Source: Thermoplasmata archaeon | Lineage (GTDB): Archaea > Thermoplasmatota > Thermoplasmata > Methanomassiliicoccales > Methanomethylophilaceae | Direction: 5' to 3' | Assembly: GCA_015063135.1 (NCBI GenBank) | Contig: SUTA01000013.1 | Span: forward strand, 1 to 59,246 | Length of the DNA: 59,246 nucleotides | Part shown: in pieces, positions 41,755 through 50,444 of the stretch | Numbering within the stretch: position 1 is the stretch's first letter | Layout: each line of letters begins with the position of its first letter | Made by a program: the position numbers and the translations under genes | The notes under the pieces: model-generated | What the model was told of the DNA's origin: nothing | The model's input: the letters and a program-made list of their open reading frames with translations, nothing else | Databases searched by the model: none

Positions 41755-41809
41755 ATCCTGAGTGATGGCTTACGCGATATAAACAAACCAGTATCGAGGA
41801 GAAGGGATA

Positions 41810-41917
41810 TGGTGCCGGGAATGGGGTTCGAACCCATGACCTTCGGATTTCCCTGATAGAGGCCTATTGACCAGAACCCTATGAGTCCGACGCTCCACCA
41901 GGCTGAGCCACCCCGGC
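41810..41917 (-). tRNA. Elongator tRNA-Met (CAT) with 31-nt intron
   Basis: The acceptor GCCGGGG pairs with TCCCGGC, the anticodon stem is TCGGA/TCCGA around CTCATA, and the T arm is ATGGG-TTCGAAC-CCCAT. Anticodon CAT is at 41881-41883. The intron occupies 41849-41879, between positions 37 and 38, and can fold (GGCCT/AGGCC around the centre). CCA is encoded at 41810-41812. The body matches archaeal elongator tRNA-Met rather than initiator; tRNA-Ile with modified CAT is less likely. Confidence 0.92.
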
Positions 41918-42015
41918 CTTTGGTAAGCGGATGATTGGGTTCTCATTTATAAGCCTATTGGACGGCAGCGGGCTTCCGCCGATGCCAGACGAAAGTATGG
42001 GAGAAGAAGGGGAAT

Positions 42016-42031
42016 GGCCCCCGAAGGGGCC
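42016..42031 (-). terminator. Terminator of the eS1 gene
   Basis: GGCCCC/GGGGCC stem (42016-42021 and 42026-42031) 8 bp after the eS1 stop, followed on the minus strand by ATTCCCCTTCTTCTCC. Confidence 0.6.
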
Positions 42032-42038
42032 GTTAGTT

Positions 42039-42761
42039 TCACTCGGAGGACTCCTCTGCGGGAGCCTCTTCCTCTGCCTCGGCCTCAGCGGGGGCCTCGA
42101 CGGCCTCCTCCTCAGCGGGGGCGGCGGGCATGTCGGGGATGATGGACTCGGGGTCGCCCTCTCCGAATGCGAGGACCTCGGACTTGCGGATCTCGATCCT
42201 CTTGATGGGGATGACGACGCGGCAGGCCCTGGCCAGCTCTTTGGGCAGGTCTCCGGAGATGATGTCCTTGACGATCTCGGACAGGGTCTTCTCCTCTCCG
42301 ATCTTGACCAGGGTCTCGCCGATGACCCTCCTCATGCCCTCCTCCTGGGAGGTCTGGATCCTCTTCTCGGCGATGCTCATGGTCTTGATCCTGTAGGTGA
42401 ATCCGTCCTTGGTGACGACGTCGACGACGTGGTCGGTCTTGGTCTTCCTCCTGCGGGTCAGCCTCCTGACGTAGTCGCTGGTGAGGTCGTGCCCGATGAA
42501 AGCGGTCTTGGCGTCGGTGCCCTCGACCTCGGTGACCTTGAATTTCAGCTTGATGTGCATCTTGGAGAAGTCGCCGGTCAGGTCCTGGACGGTGACCTCG
42601 ACGGTCCTTCCGATGACGAACTCGGGGTCCGCAGCGGGGGTCTCTCCAATCTCACTCTCGTTGAACATGCGGGGGGCGTGGATCTTGTACCACTCCTTTG
42701 CCTTCCACTTGTCCTTCACCTTGCGGCCTGCTGCCGCCTTAGTCTTCTTTGCAGGTGCCAT
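42039..42761 (-). CDS. rps3ae: Ribosomal protein eS1 (S3Ae)
   Basis: 240 aa from ATG 42761 (AGGAG 8 nt upstream; the GTG 9 bp earlier is not needed). Typical segments: KDKWKAKEWYKIHAPRMFNESEIGETPAADPE, LKFKVTEVEGTDAKTAFIGHDLTSDYVRRLTRRRKTK and IGEETLVKIG-like helices. It is a structural protein of the small subunit near the mRNA exit. The last 40 residues are an acidic Ala/Glu-rich tail (AEAEAEEEAPAEE), longer than in many archaea. It has its own promoter and terminator. Confidence 0.96.
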   Translation of the reverse strand: MAPAKKTKAAAGRKVKDKWKAKEWYKIHAPRMFNESEIGETPAADPEFVIGRTVEVTVQDLTGDFSKMHIKLKFKVTEVEGTDAKTAFIGHDLTSDYVRRLTRRRKTKTDHVVDVVTKDGFTYRIKTMSIAEKRIQTSQEEGMRRVIGETLVKIGEEKTLSEIVKDIISGDLPKELARACRVVIPIKRIEIRKSEVLAFGEGDPESIIPDMPAAPAEEEAVEAPAEAEAEEEAPAEESSE

Positions 42762-42831
42762 GATAGTCACTCCTGTAAACTGTTCCTCACGATTCGCAGG
42801 GGGTATTAATACCTTCCCCGAGTCGGACCAT

Positions 42832-42847
42832 AATACAAAATTGTATT
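42832..42847 (-). promoter_or_regulatory. Palindromic AT-rich promoter element upstream of eS1
   Basis: AATACAA-AA-TTGTATT is a perfect inverted repeat about 70 bp upstream of the eS1 start. A second, TTATCCT-GTTA-AGGATAA at 42885-42902, covers the end of the adjacent HIRAN frame. Either may be an operator; the TATA box itself is probably within this AT-rich stretch. Confidence 0.4.
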
Positions 42848-42884
42848 AACCCTGTTTAAACACACATAGCCAGATGTTTTTGGC

Positions 42885-43358
42885 TTATCCTGTTAAGGAT
42901 AATATATTCCTAATTGTATTGGTACCGCTTATTATTAAAGGTTTGCCGTTTTCGGGCGTCGCCGGAGATATTCGGGCATCGGTCCTCCAACCCTCTCTTG
43001 ACGGTCCGGTTCTCCTCCATGTAGATGGATATGAGCACATCGGCTCGCCCCTGAATGTGCCGATCTGCTCCACCGTGCACTCTATGTCCTTCCCCGCCCT
43101 TATGAGATTGGCGATTATCTGGTTCTTGGGCCTCGGTATGTGCCCGATCTTCCTGTTCTTATTGTCGACGATCACGACGGCATCCTCGTCGTATTCGTTG
43201 TCGACCTCCAGGTATGCTCTCAGCGACATCTTCACGTAGATGTCGGCCAGGATATCGTCCAGATCCGGAGTGTACCTGAGGCCTGCGATGTGGGTCTCGG
43301 TGAGGAAGATAAAATCCCTCACCAGGGTGAACTGGATATCCTGGTCCAGAGAGCTCAT
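42885..43358 (-). CDS. HIRAN-domain protein, probably frameshifted
   Basis: About 157 aa from ATG 43358. The HIRAN pattern is visible: VKMSLRAYLEVDNEYDEDAVVIVDNKNRKIGHIPRPKNQIIANLIRAG. HIRAN domains bind single-stranded 3' DNA ends in repair proteins and also occur alone in archaea. After FRGEP (about 43050) the frame turns into Ser/Arg/Pro/Trp-rich noise, whereas another frame on the same strand reads ADVLISIYMEENRTVKRG, a plausible last strand of the domain, and ends at TAG. A one-base indel near 43050 is likely. Confidence 0.65.
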   Translation of the reverse strand: MSSLDQDIQFTLVRDFIFLTETHIAGLRYTPDLDDILADIYVKMSLRAYLEVDNEYDEDAVVIVDNKNRKIGHIPRPKNQIIANLIRAGKDIECTVEQIGTFRGEPMCSYPSTWRRTGPSREGWRTDARISPATPENGKPLIISGTNTIRNILSLTG

Positions 43359-43458
43359 GCCATAAGGAGGGCCGTGTAGGTATAACAACCATGCGGAGTT
43401 AGGAAAGTTAGGATAGAAGGGGAAGGTGAGGGGGTCGCCCCCCTCTGTTGGAGTTTTA

Positions 43459-44304
43459 TCAGAGGTTCACGGGAGTGATGTGGACTCCCAGTGCCAGCTC
43501 CTCCTTGCTCATGCCCATGGCCAGTCCGTAGAGCTGGGACAGGTGGAGAACGGGGAAGCTGTATCCCAGGTCCTTCTGGACACCGTCGAACTGGAGGTGG
43601 CAGAACGGGCAGACATCGATGATCATCTCGGCGTCTCCAGCCTTCATGTTCTCGAGGTTGGTCTGGGTGAACTTCTTGGCGACATCGCCGAACGCGGCCT
43701 TCAGGCCTCCTCCGGCACCGCAGCACAGCATCTTCTGCTTCCTGGGCATGCTCTTGCAGCCGGTGGCCTCGACGAGCTCGTCCAGGATCTTGGGGTCCTC
43801 GGGATCGTCCAGTCCCTTGATGTTGCTGGGCTTGAGGAAGTGGCATCCGTAGAACACGGCGCACTTGTACTCGAGGGGGTTGGTGATCTTGGCCTTGATG
43901 GCGTCGATGCCGACCTCGTTGTACAGGACCTCGGCGAAGTGGTGGACCTTGGTGGTTCCCTTGTACTCCATTCCGATCTCGGCGAGGATCTTGTTGACCT
44001 CGGCCAGGAGCTCCTTGTCGTTGGCGAGCTCGTGGGCGGCGTCGAAGAGGGATCCGTAGCATCCGTTGCAGATGGTCACGATCTCGAGGCCCTCCTTCTC
44101 GGCGAGAGCGAGGTTCCTGGCGGCGGCGGCCAGCCAGGTCTTCCTGTTGAATGCCCTGATGACTCCGGGAGCGGGGCAGCAGCTTGCGTCTTTCAGGTCG
44201 ACCAGCTCGATGCCGAGCTTGGCGCAGACCTCTCTCGTGGACTTCTCGATACCGGGGTACCTGAGGGGCGCGATGCAACCGAGGAAAAATGCGTATTTTG
44301 CCAT
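43459..44304 (-). CDS. hdrB: Heterodisulfide reductase subunit B
   Basis: 281 aa. Two CCG-type cysteine motifs bind the non-cubane 4Fe-4S clusters that reduce CoM-S-S-CoB: SCCPAPGV...CNGCYGS...CHFLKP in the first half and MLCCGAGGG...CPFCHLQFD in the second. The start MAKYAFFLGCIAP is typical of HdrB. It works with HdrC and, in hydrogenotrophic and methyl-reducing methanogens, HdrA-MvhADG, which are not in this window. ATG 44304 has AGGAG about 9 nt upstream. Only 5 bp separate it from hdrC. Confidence 0.96.
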   Translation of the reverse strand: MAKYAFFLGCIAPLRYPGIEKSTREVCAKLGIELVDLKDASCCPAPGVIRAFNRKTWLAAAARNLALAEKEGLEIVTICNGCYGSLFDAAHELANDKELLAEVNKILAEIGMEYKGTTKVHHFAEVLYNEVGIDAIKAKITNPLEYKCAVFYGCHFLKPSNIKGLDDPEDPKILDELVEATGCKSMPRKQKMLCCGAGGGLKAAFGDVAKKFTQTNLENMKAGDAEMIIDVCPFCHLQFDGVQKDLGYSFPVLHLSQLYGLAMGMSKEELALGVHITPVNL

Positions 44305-44309
44305 TGTAA

Positions 44310-44807
44310 TCACTCCTGAGTAATCTTGTCGAAACCGGTGAGGGTCAGGATCTTGTCGAGGTCCGCCTTGGCCTTCTCGTTGGACAGGACGGTGGGCGGG
44401 AGCTCGGGCAGTCCGATCTCCTTCCTGAGGGCGGAGATCTTGTCGTCCACCTTGACGGCGTGGCCGAACTTGGCCAGGTTGGTGGCGGTTCCCTTGTGCT
44501 GGGGCCTGATGTATCCCTCGTCGACGGCGATGTTCCTGAGGGCGATGACGATGTCGACGATCGGGACCTGGCGGGGGCACCTCTCGACGCAGGTGTAGCA
44601 GGTGCTGCACTCCCAGAGCTCGTCGGACGAGATGATCTCGTTCTTCAGTCCGAGCTGGGCCATCCTCATGAGCTTCCTTACCCTGTAGGAGGTCTGCCTC
44701 CCGGAGGGGCAGCCCGCGGTGCAGGTTCCGCACTGGAAGCACATTTTGACTTCCTCGCCACCGGCGGCGGCGATCTCCTTGTAGAAATCGGGGTTGGGCG
44801 TTACCAT
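44310..44807 (-). CDS. hdrC: Heterodisulfide reductase subunit C
   Basis: 165 aa. Two ferredoxin-type 4Fe-4S sites: CFQCGTCTAGCPSGR and CSTCYTCVERCPRQVP. It passes electrons to HdrB. The promoter element CCATTATATAGG (about 44836-44847) lies 30-40 bp upstream on this strand, and a 16-bp near-palindrome is about 25 bp further upstream. It is the first gene of hdrCB. Confidence 0.96.
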   Translation of the reverse strand: MVTPNPDFYKEIAAAGGEEVKMCFQCGTCTAGCPSGRQTSYRVRKLMRMAQLGLKNEIISSDELWECSTCYTCVERCPRQVPIVDIVIALRNIAVDEGYIRPQHKGTATNLAKFGHAVKVDDKISALRKEIGLPELPPTVLSNEKAKADLDKILTLTGFDKITQE

Positions 44808-44870
44808 AGTAATCGTGTCCGAGGACGAGGTTTCTCCTATATAATGGAATATGATTTCGGCTGAGTGCTA

Positions 44871-44886
44871 TTATCCTAAAGGGTAA
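44871..44886. promoter_or_regulatory. Regulator-site candidate upstream of hdrCB
   Basis: TTATCCTAAAGGGTAA: inverted half-sites TTATCC and GGGTAA with a TAAA spacer. It matches 13 of 16 bases of the site at 45790-45805 and sits upstream of the hdrC TATA box, a position suited to activation. Confidence 0.5.
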
Positions 44887-44969
44887 AGCCCCGGTCGGGA
44901 TAATCGTAAAATTTGTCCGCGGACACGCGAAAACAGTCAGAATTAAGCCCGTTAATCTTTAGGCTGGCC

Positions 44970-45776
44970 TTAATATCGGATGTCCCTGGACTTCGCCGCC
45001 TTCATGACCTTGGCGATGTTGCGGGTCTCCTCGCGGTAGATCGCGGTGACCGCGTGGCGCAGCATGCCGGGGTCGATGGCGCTCTTCAGCCTGAGGTTCT
45101 TCCTTATCAGCATCAGCTCGTCGATGAAGAAGCTCTTGTTCGAGCCAAGGAGGTCGGTCAGGGAGAAGGTCTCGGCGTCTATCGTGTACTTCCTGTCCTC
45201 GGAGTCCATGTACATGAACGCAACCCTCTGGGCGCCGTAGCGGTAGCGGATGAACGAGGGGCCGTTGTCCACGAGGACCATCCCCATGTACCCTATCTCG
45301 TCCATGACGAACTCCTCGGCGTCGAACAGGTACAGCGGGTCGTCGATGATCGCGAGGTCCGCCCTGCCCTCCCTCATCATCCGGATGTTGTACTCGTCAT
45401 CGGAGACGATGATGTGCGAACCGGGTATCCTCGCGGAGGAGATGGCGGACATCATGAGGTCCTCGGTCACCGGGCTGCAGCAGACCGTGAATCCGTGCTC
45501 AATGTCGCCGCGGTAAGTCATGGAATCCGCGATGCTGGCTATCCTCTCGCCCTCCTCCGTCAGGGAAGACCCGGACGGGGTAGCCTTGAGCACCGGGGCG
45601 CCGGCGGCGTCCTCAATGTTGCCGATGTACTTGTGGAGGACCGGGACCGAGATCCCGAGGCTCCTGGCGGCTGCCGTCTGGCTGCCGGTGTCCCTGACGG
45701 CCGCCAGGGCCTCCAGCTGACGGTGCGTCACGGTCTTCCCGTTGACCACGAGCGATGTCTGGGTGAGGATCTCCAT
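44970..45776 (-). CDS. LysR/ModE-like transcriptional regulator
   Basis: 268 aa. The N-terminal winged helix has the LysR/ModE pattern (LEALAAVRDTGSQTAAARSLGISVPVLHKYIGNIEDAAG). The remainder resembles a periplasmic-binding-protein-type effector domain (GFTVCCSPVTEDLMMSAI... RADLAIIDDPLYLF). The effector is unknown; oxyanions or small metabolites are typical. ATAAAG sequence just upstream suggests a leaderless start at ATG 45776. A near-palindrome shared with the hdrCB upstream region overlaps this promoter, implying autoregulation plus control of hdrCB (inference). Confidence 0.75.
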   Translation of the reverse strand: MEILTQTSLVVNGKTVTHRQLEALAAVRDTGSQTAAARSLGISVPVLHKYIGNIEDAAGAPVLKATPSGSSLTEEGERIASIADSMTYRGDIEHGFTVCCSPVTEDLMMSAISSARIPGSHIIVSDDEYNIRMMREGRADLAIIDDPLYLFDAEEFVMDEIGYMGMVLVDNGPSFIRYRYGAQRVAFMYMDSEDRKYTIDAETFSLTDLLGSNKSFFIDELMLIRKNLRLKSAIDPGMLRHAVTAIYREETRNIAKVMKAAKSRDIRY

Positions 45777-45789
45777 GGGACGTGGAGTG

Positions 45790-45805
45790 TTACCCTAAAA
45801 GATAA
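45790..45805. promoter_or_regulatory. Regulator-site candidate upstream of the LysR/ModE-like gene
   Basis: TTACCCTAAAAGATAA: the same half-site layout (TTAYCC-TAAA-RGRTAA) as at 44871-44886. It begins 14 bp before the regulator start and overlaps its likely TATA element, suiting autorepression. It also lies upstream of the divergent S66 peptidase gene. Confidence 0.5.
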
Positions 45806-45852
45806 AGCTATGCGGGGAACCCGTGATATATGACCGAGGAGATGCGGTCCGC

Positions 45853-46908
45853 ATGATATATCCCCGCCCGATCCGCAAGGGAGACATCCTGGGAGTCACC
45901 GCCCCGTCATCCGGGGTGACCGACCCGCTGGACCAGGTCCGCATGCAGCACGGGGTCGATGCGCTTGTGGGCAGGGGCTACGCCGTCCTGCAGACCCCGA
46001 ACGTCTTCACCAACGACGACCAGGGCAGGAGCTCCCCCGCACAGCAGAAGGTGGACGAGTTCTGCGGCCTCCTGGAGAACCCGGACGTCTCCTGCATCTT
46101 CTCGGCCAAGGGAGGGGACTGGCAGTACGAGATGCTGCCCCTCATGGACTGGGCCCTCTGGGAGTCCAACCCGAAATGGTTCCAGGGGTACTCCGACAAC
46201 ACTGTACTGGGCTTCAAGGCCACTGCGGAGCACGACATCGCGACGGTCTACGCGGGCAACTTCGGGGACTTCGGGATGGACCCCTGGCACACTAGTATAT
46301 CCGACGATGTCGAGGTGCTCGAGGGTACCCGCGACAGGGTGTCCTCGTACGAGTTCCACGAGGACGGTTTCCACGACAGGGTCACCGGCCTGGAGACCAT
46401 ATCGGACGATTCCCGCACGTGGTGGAAGACGTCCTACTGCGACGAGAGGTTCTCCGGCCGGCTCCTGGGCGGGTGCATGGACGTGCTTGAGTGGTTCTGC
46501 CTCAAGGGCACCGCCGATCCTTCCCGCTTTATCGAGTCCTACGGGGGCGAGGGGATCGTCTGGTTCATGGAGACCTACTCCATGGACGCCGCCCGCATAG
46601 GGAGGATGTTCGCCGCGATGCGGGAGAAGGGATGGCTGGAGGACGCCTCAGGCTTCGTCTTCGGCAGGCCCCTGATGTTCGAGGGGGGCTTCTCCTTCGA
46701 CGAGGGCTCGTACATCGATGCGGTCATGGACTGCATCGCGGACCTGGAGGTCCCGGCGGTATTCGACGCCGACGTGGGCCACAAGGCCCCCAGGATGCCG
46801 ATCGTCAACGGGGCCAGGGCGGACGTGAGCGTCAGCAGCGGAGCCTGCGAGCTCAGGTACTCGTTCAAGCGATGCGGATTCCGTCGTAAAAACGGCCCGA
46901 TGGGATGA
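45853..46908 (+). CDS. S66-family serine peptidase (LD-carboxypeptidase/MccF-like)
   Basis: 351 aa from ATG 45853 (GAGGAG about 10 nt upstream; GTG 45823 is less likely). Family segments: GDILGVTAPSSG, FSAKGGDWQYEMLPLMDW, the nucleophile serine in WFQGYSDNT, and the C-terminal His in FDADVGHKAPRMPIVNGARADV. S66 peptidases cleave muropeptides or peptide-nucleotide antibiotics such as microcin C. A methanogen lacks murein, so self-immunity or scavenging of bacterial peptides is plausible but inferred. TATA-like GTGATATATG lies about 30 bp upstream. Confidence 0.88.
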   Translation: MIYPRPIRKGDILGVTAPSSGVTDPLDQVRMQHGVDALVGRGYAVLQTPNVFTNDDQGRSSPAQQKVDEFCGLLENPDVSCIFSAKGGDWQYEMLPLMDWALWESNPKWFQGYSDNTVLGFKATAEHDIATVYAGNFGDFGMDPWHTSISDDVEVLEGTRDRVSSYEFHEDGFHDRVTGLETISDDSRTWWKTSYCDERFSGRLLGGCMDVLEWFCLKGTADPSRFIESYGGEGIVWFMETYSMDAARIGRMFAAMREKGWLEDASGFVFGRPLMFEGGFSFDEGSYIDAVMDCIADLEVPAVFDADVGHKAPRMPIVNGARADVSVSSGACELRYSFKRCGFRRKNGPMG

Positions 46909-46960
46909 AATGCCATCCAATTCGCTCACTTTCTTATAAGATGATGCGCATGGCCCACCG

Positions 46961-47930
46961 ATGTTCTGGATAGCGGCGTGCCTCATAGTCGGGTCGGTGA
47001 TGCTGTATTTCGCATCGGACTGGCTCGTCACAGGGGCCAAGGGGCTGGCGCGCCGCCTGGGGGTGTCTCCGTTCGTCATCGGGCTCACCATCGTGGCCTT
47101 CGGGTCCTCCGCTCCGGAATGCATCACATCCATCGTCAGCACGTCCGACCCGCCCCTGATCATAGGGAACGTGGTCGGCAGCAACATAGCCAACATCGGC
47201 CTTGCCATCGGATTGGCGGCCCTAGCGGGCCCCATGGCGGCCAAGTACGAGAGCATGAGGGTCGAGATGATCGCGATGATCGCCTCCGCGGTCGGCCTGT
47301 GCGCCATCTCCTTCATCGGGGACATAGGACGCATCGCCGGGATCGGGATGATCATCCTCCTGTTCGTGTTCCTCTACGTAGTCTTCACGAGGAAGAAGTC
47401 CGACGATGCCGGCAAGGAGATGTACGAGTCCGAGGCCGTCGAGAGTCCCAATTCGGACAGGCACGGGGCCCCGTTCCTCGTGGTAATGGTCGTCGTAGGC
47501 CTCGTCCTGCTCTACTTCGGCGCCAGGTTCTTCATCGATGGCGCCAAGGACCTCGCCACCCTGATGGGGGTATCCGACCTGGTCGTCGGGCTGATAGTCG
47601 TCGCCATCGGGACGTCGCTCCCTGAGATATGCATAAGCTTCATGGCTTCCCGCAGGGGCGAGGCAGACCTGGCCGTGGCGAACATCGTCGGGAGCAACAT
47701 CTTCAACATACTGTTCGTGCTGGGCATCGGAGCCGCCCTCGTGGACATCCCCATATCGGAATCCCTGCTGATCTTCCACCTGCCGGTGATGCTCCTGTTC
47801 AGCGTGGTCATGTTCGCATTCGTGAGGGCAAGGGGCAAGATAGACAGGCCTACCGGGGCCCTCTTCGTGGCCATGTACGCCGCGTACGTCGGGATAATGG
47901 CGATGATCCCGGACCTGATGCTCCGATCGC
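46961..47930 (+). CDS. Sodium/calcium exchanger family protein, no stop at its natural end
   Basis: About 320 aa to the expected end. Both CaCA alpha-repeats are visible: GLTIVAFGSSAPECITS...VVGSNIANIGLAIG and GLIVVAIGTSLPEICISF...NIVGSNIFNILFVLG, each within a set of five helices. It exchanges Ca2+ for Na+ or H+ across the membrane. A TTATAAG box 20 bp before ATG 46961 suggests a leaderless mRNA. The last helix ends at about 47910 (MYAAYVGIMAMIPDLM), but there is no in-frame stop; the frame stays open through the antisense of the hydantoinase gene to 50218. The end given is therefore approximate. Confidence 0.8.
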
Positions 47931-49993
47931 TCCTGCCTGGATTTCGGCTTCCCGACGCCCTTGACGGTGACCTTCATCTCGGCGATGAGCTCGTTGTGCA
48001 GCGAATCCATCAGGAGGGCGGTCTCCTCCTCCTTGACGGTGATGACGACGTCCTCGGCGTTGGCGCTGTCCATGGCGGCCTGGATGAACTTCGTGCCCTC
48101 GTCCCTGGCGAACTGCAGCCCCTCCTTGAACGACTCGAGGTAGAACCTCCCGAGCCTGGAGTAGATGGTGCACGCCGGGTCCGCGCCGTCCGCTCTGGCT
48201 GTGGGCTGGAACATGTCGTCCGCCTTCCACTGGTAGTAGTGGCGGTGCAGCAGGGCGCTGGACACCGGCTGGATGATGAACTCGATGGCCTCCTCGACCT
48301 TCCCGATGATGGCGCCGACCGCGTTGCCCACATCGTAGTTCTCGGGGATGATGAGCGTGGTGCCGAGCCTCCTCGCCACCTCCGGCAGCATGTCGTAGGT
48401 CGGCCCGCCGATTCCGATGATCGGCTTGGTGATGGTGATGTCGAACCTGTAGTCGCGCCCCTCGCGCTTGTTGACCGTCTGGTCCATGAGGTCCAGTCCG
48501 AAGCCCGTGAGGTTCAGGACGCCGGAGTCCTCGTAGATGACCTTCCTGAGGATCTCCTTGCAGATCTTGTCGGTGACCATGCCGTCCACCCTATCGATGA
48601 AGCCCTGGCGGTCGAGGCCGATCTTCCTCGCCACGATGTCTATGGCGAGCTTGGAAGCCTCCGCGTCGTAGGCTGTGAACACGCCGCGGGCGTGCATGAT
48701 GTCGGTGGGGGTCATCCCCACCCTCTGGACCAGCCCCAGCTCCTCCATCCTCGGGATGTCGAAGGCGGCGGGGTTCTCCTGCAGGGCGTACTTCGCCTCA
48801 GGGAGGGAGCGGGGCTCCTTCGAGATGAACTCCAGGAACATGGCGTCCGTCGCGTTGAGCATGCCGGGTTTGGGGTCCTTGAGTTTGATGAAGTATTCGG
48901 TGTCCATGATGATGTTGCGCTCGTACTTCGCCTCGGGGAAATCGGCCACGGGGCGGTCCAGGATGCCCCTGAGCCTCTCGCGAAGCCCCGGGTACTTGGA
49001 GGCCGCGACGCAGATGGGCATCACCTTCAGGGAGGACATGTACAGCTTCTCGCCGTTCAGGATTACCCTGCTATCGCCTCCCAGGCCGGCCGTGGTGATC
49101 TCGGCGGCCATGACCCTGGTGCGGTACCCGCCGATGATGGCCCCATCGGGATCGAGATGCGGCCTGCCGTCCCTGATGACCCCGATGTCGGTGGTGGTGC
49201 CTCCTATGTCGACGACGATGGAGTCCAGGCAGCCGGCCAGCTTGTTGGCGCCGTTGATGCTCGAAGCGGGCCCGGACAGGATGGTCTCGATGGGCCTCTC
49301 CCTGGCCATGGCATCGCTCATGATGGAGCCGTCGCCCCTGACGACCATCAGGGGGGTGTCGATGCGGAACTCCTTGAGGACGGCGGAGACCGATTTCAGC
49401 AGCTCGTCTATGACCGGGATGAGGCGGGCGTTCATTACGCTGGTGATGGCCCTCTCGTTGAATCCCAGGCCGGACGAGAGCTCGTAGCCGCACACAGCAG
49501 GGATTCCGAGGATCTCCTTGGCCATCTGCTTGACGCGCTGCTCGTGCTTGGGGTTCCTGACGCTCATGAAGCCGGTGACCGCCAGGCAGTCGATCTTCCC
49601 GTCCACGGATTCCAGGAATGCGCGGACGGCGTCCTCGTCGAGCGGTTCCTCCTCCTTGCCGAAGGCCGTGAAGTAGCCCTTTACGCTGACCATCTCGTCC
49701 ACCCGGACATCGATGCCGAGCTCGTCGCCGATGCAGACGAGGCCGACCCTGCAGCCCTTGCCTTCGACGATGGAGTTGGTGGCGAGGGTGGAGGACATGG
49801 AGACGGTGGACACCCGGTCCAGGAGGCTCCTGTCGAAGTCGGCGATGGCGTTGCGGATGCCGATGGAGAGGTCGTTCCTGGTCGTGAGGGCCTTGTTCCT
49901 CGCGAGGAGCTCCCCGGACTCCAGGTCCATGATCACGGCATCGGTGTACGTGCCGCCCGTATCGAATCCCAAGCCGATCCTGCTTACAGCCAT
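47910..49993 (-). CDS. Hydantoinase/oxoprolinase family protein (HyuA-like), no stop at its natural end
   Basis: About 695 aa to the expected end. The ASKHA-type ATPase fold is indicated by GLGFDTGGTYTDAVIMD at the N-terminus and VVDIGGTTTDIGVI in the middle. The family hydrolyses cyclic amides (hydantoins, 5-oxoproline) with ATP or activates related substrates. A GGAAGG box precedes ATG 49993. Coding character ends near VTVKGVGKPKSRQERS (about 47910), exactly where the opposing exchanger ends, yet the frame stays open to 47222 in antisense of the exchanger. The end given is approximate. Confidence 0.8.
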
Positions 49994-50159
49994 CTTATCC
50001 CTTCCCGGATTCGAGCGGATGACGATATAGTCTTCTATGACGGGATGGGAAGTGGGAATCCATCGATCCCCCCGGGGCTAAGGAGAAATCCCCGGCCCCT
50101 TACGGGGGGACCGCGATATACTGGTTTGTTGAGAGGTTTGCGTTCCGCGGGGGCGGATC

Positions 50160-50270
50160 TCAGAAAGCCTTCTCGAACCTCATCTCGAGGGGCTGACCGC
50201 AGATCATGCACCTGCTGAACGGGTTGAGATCGTCGTTCTCTGCACCGCAATAGCTGCACTTGCATCCCAT
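50160..50270 (-). CDS. Small zinc-ribbon protein
   Basis: 36 aa from ATG 50270 to TGA 50160, with the pattern CKCSYCG...RCMICGQPLEMRFE: two Cys-x2-Cys knuckles 17 residues apart, typical of a stand-alone zinc ribbon. The function is unknown; similar miniature ribbons occur in archaeal information-processing complexes. It faces divergently away from the Sel1 gene. Confidence 0.6.
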   Translation of the reverse strand: MGCKCSYCGAENDDLNPFSRCMICGQPLEMRFEKAF

Positions 50271-50444
50271 GATTTCGAAATCGCGGAGAGGGTATTTATG
50301 GGGTCGTTAAGCTGTTCGCTTTATCTGTTTATCAAGTTCGGAACCGTGTACCCTCCGGGGGGTAGCCAGCATCCGAAAATGTCGCCAACGGCCTCTGCGG
50401 CATGAGCCGATTTAAATCCAGAGAACCATACCCCCTCGATATCA

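Noticed and set aside
43459-44742. Long N-terminal extension of the hdrB frame through hdrC
   Set aside because: The extension is an out-of-phase reading of hdrC. HdrB starts at 44304 with a good ribosome site.
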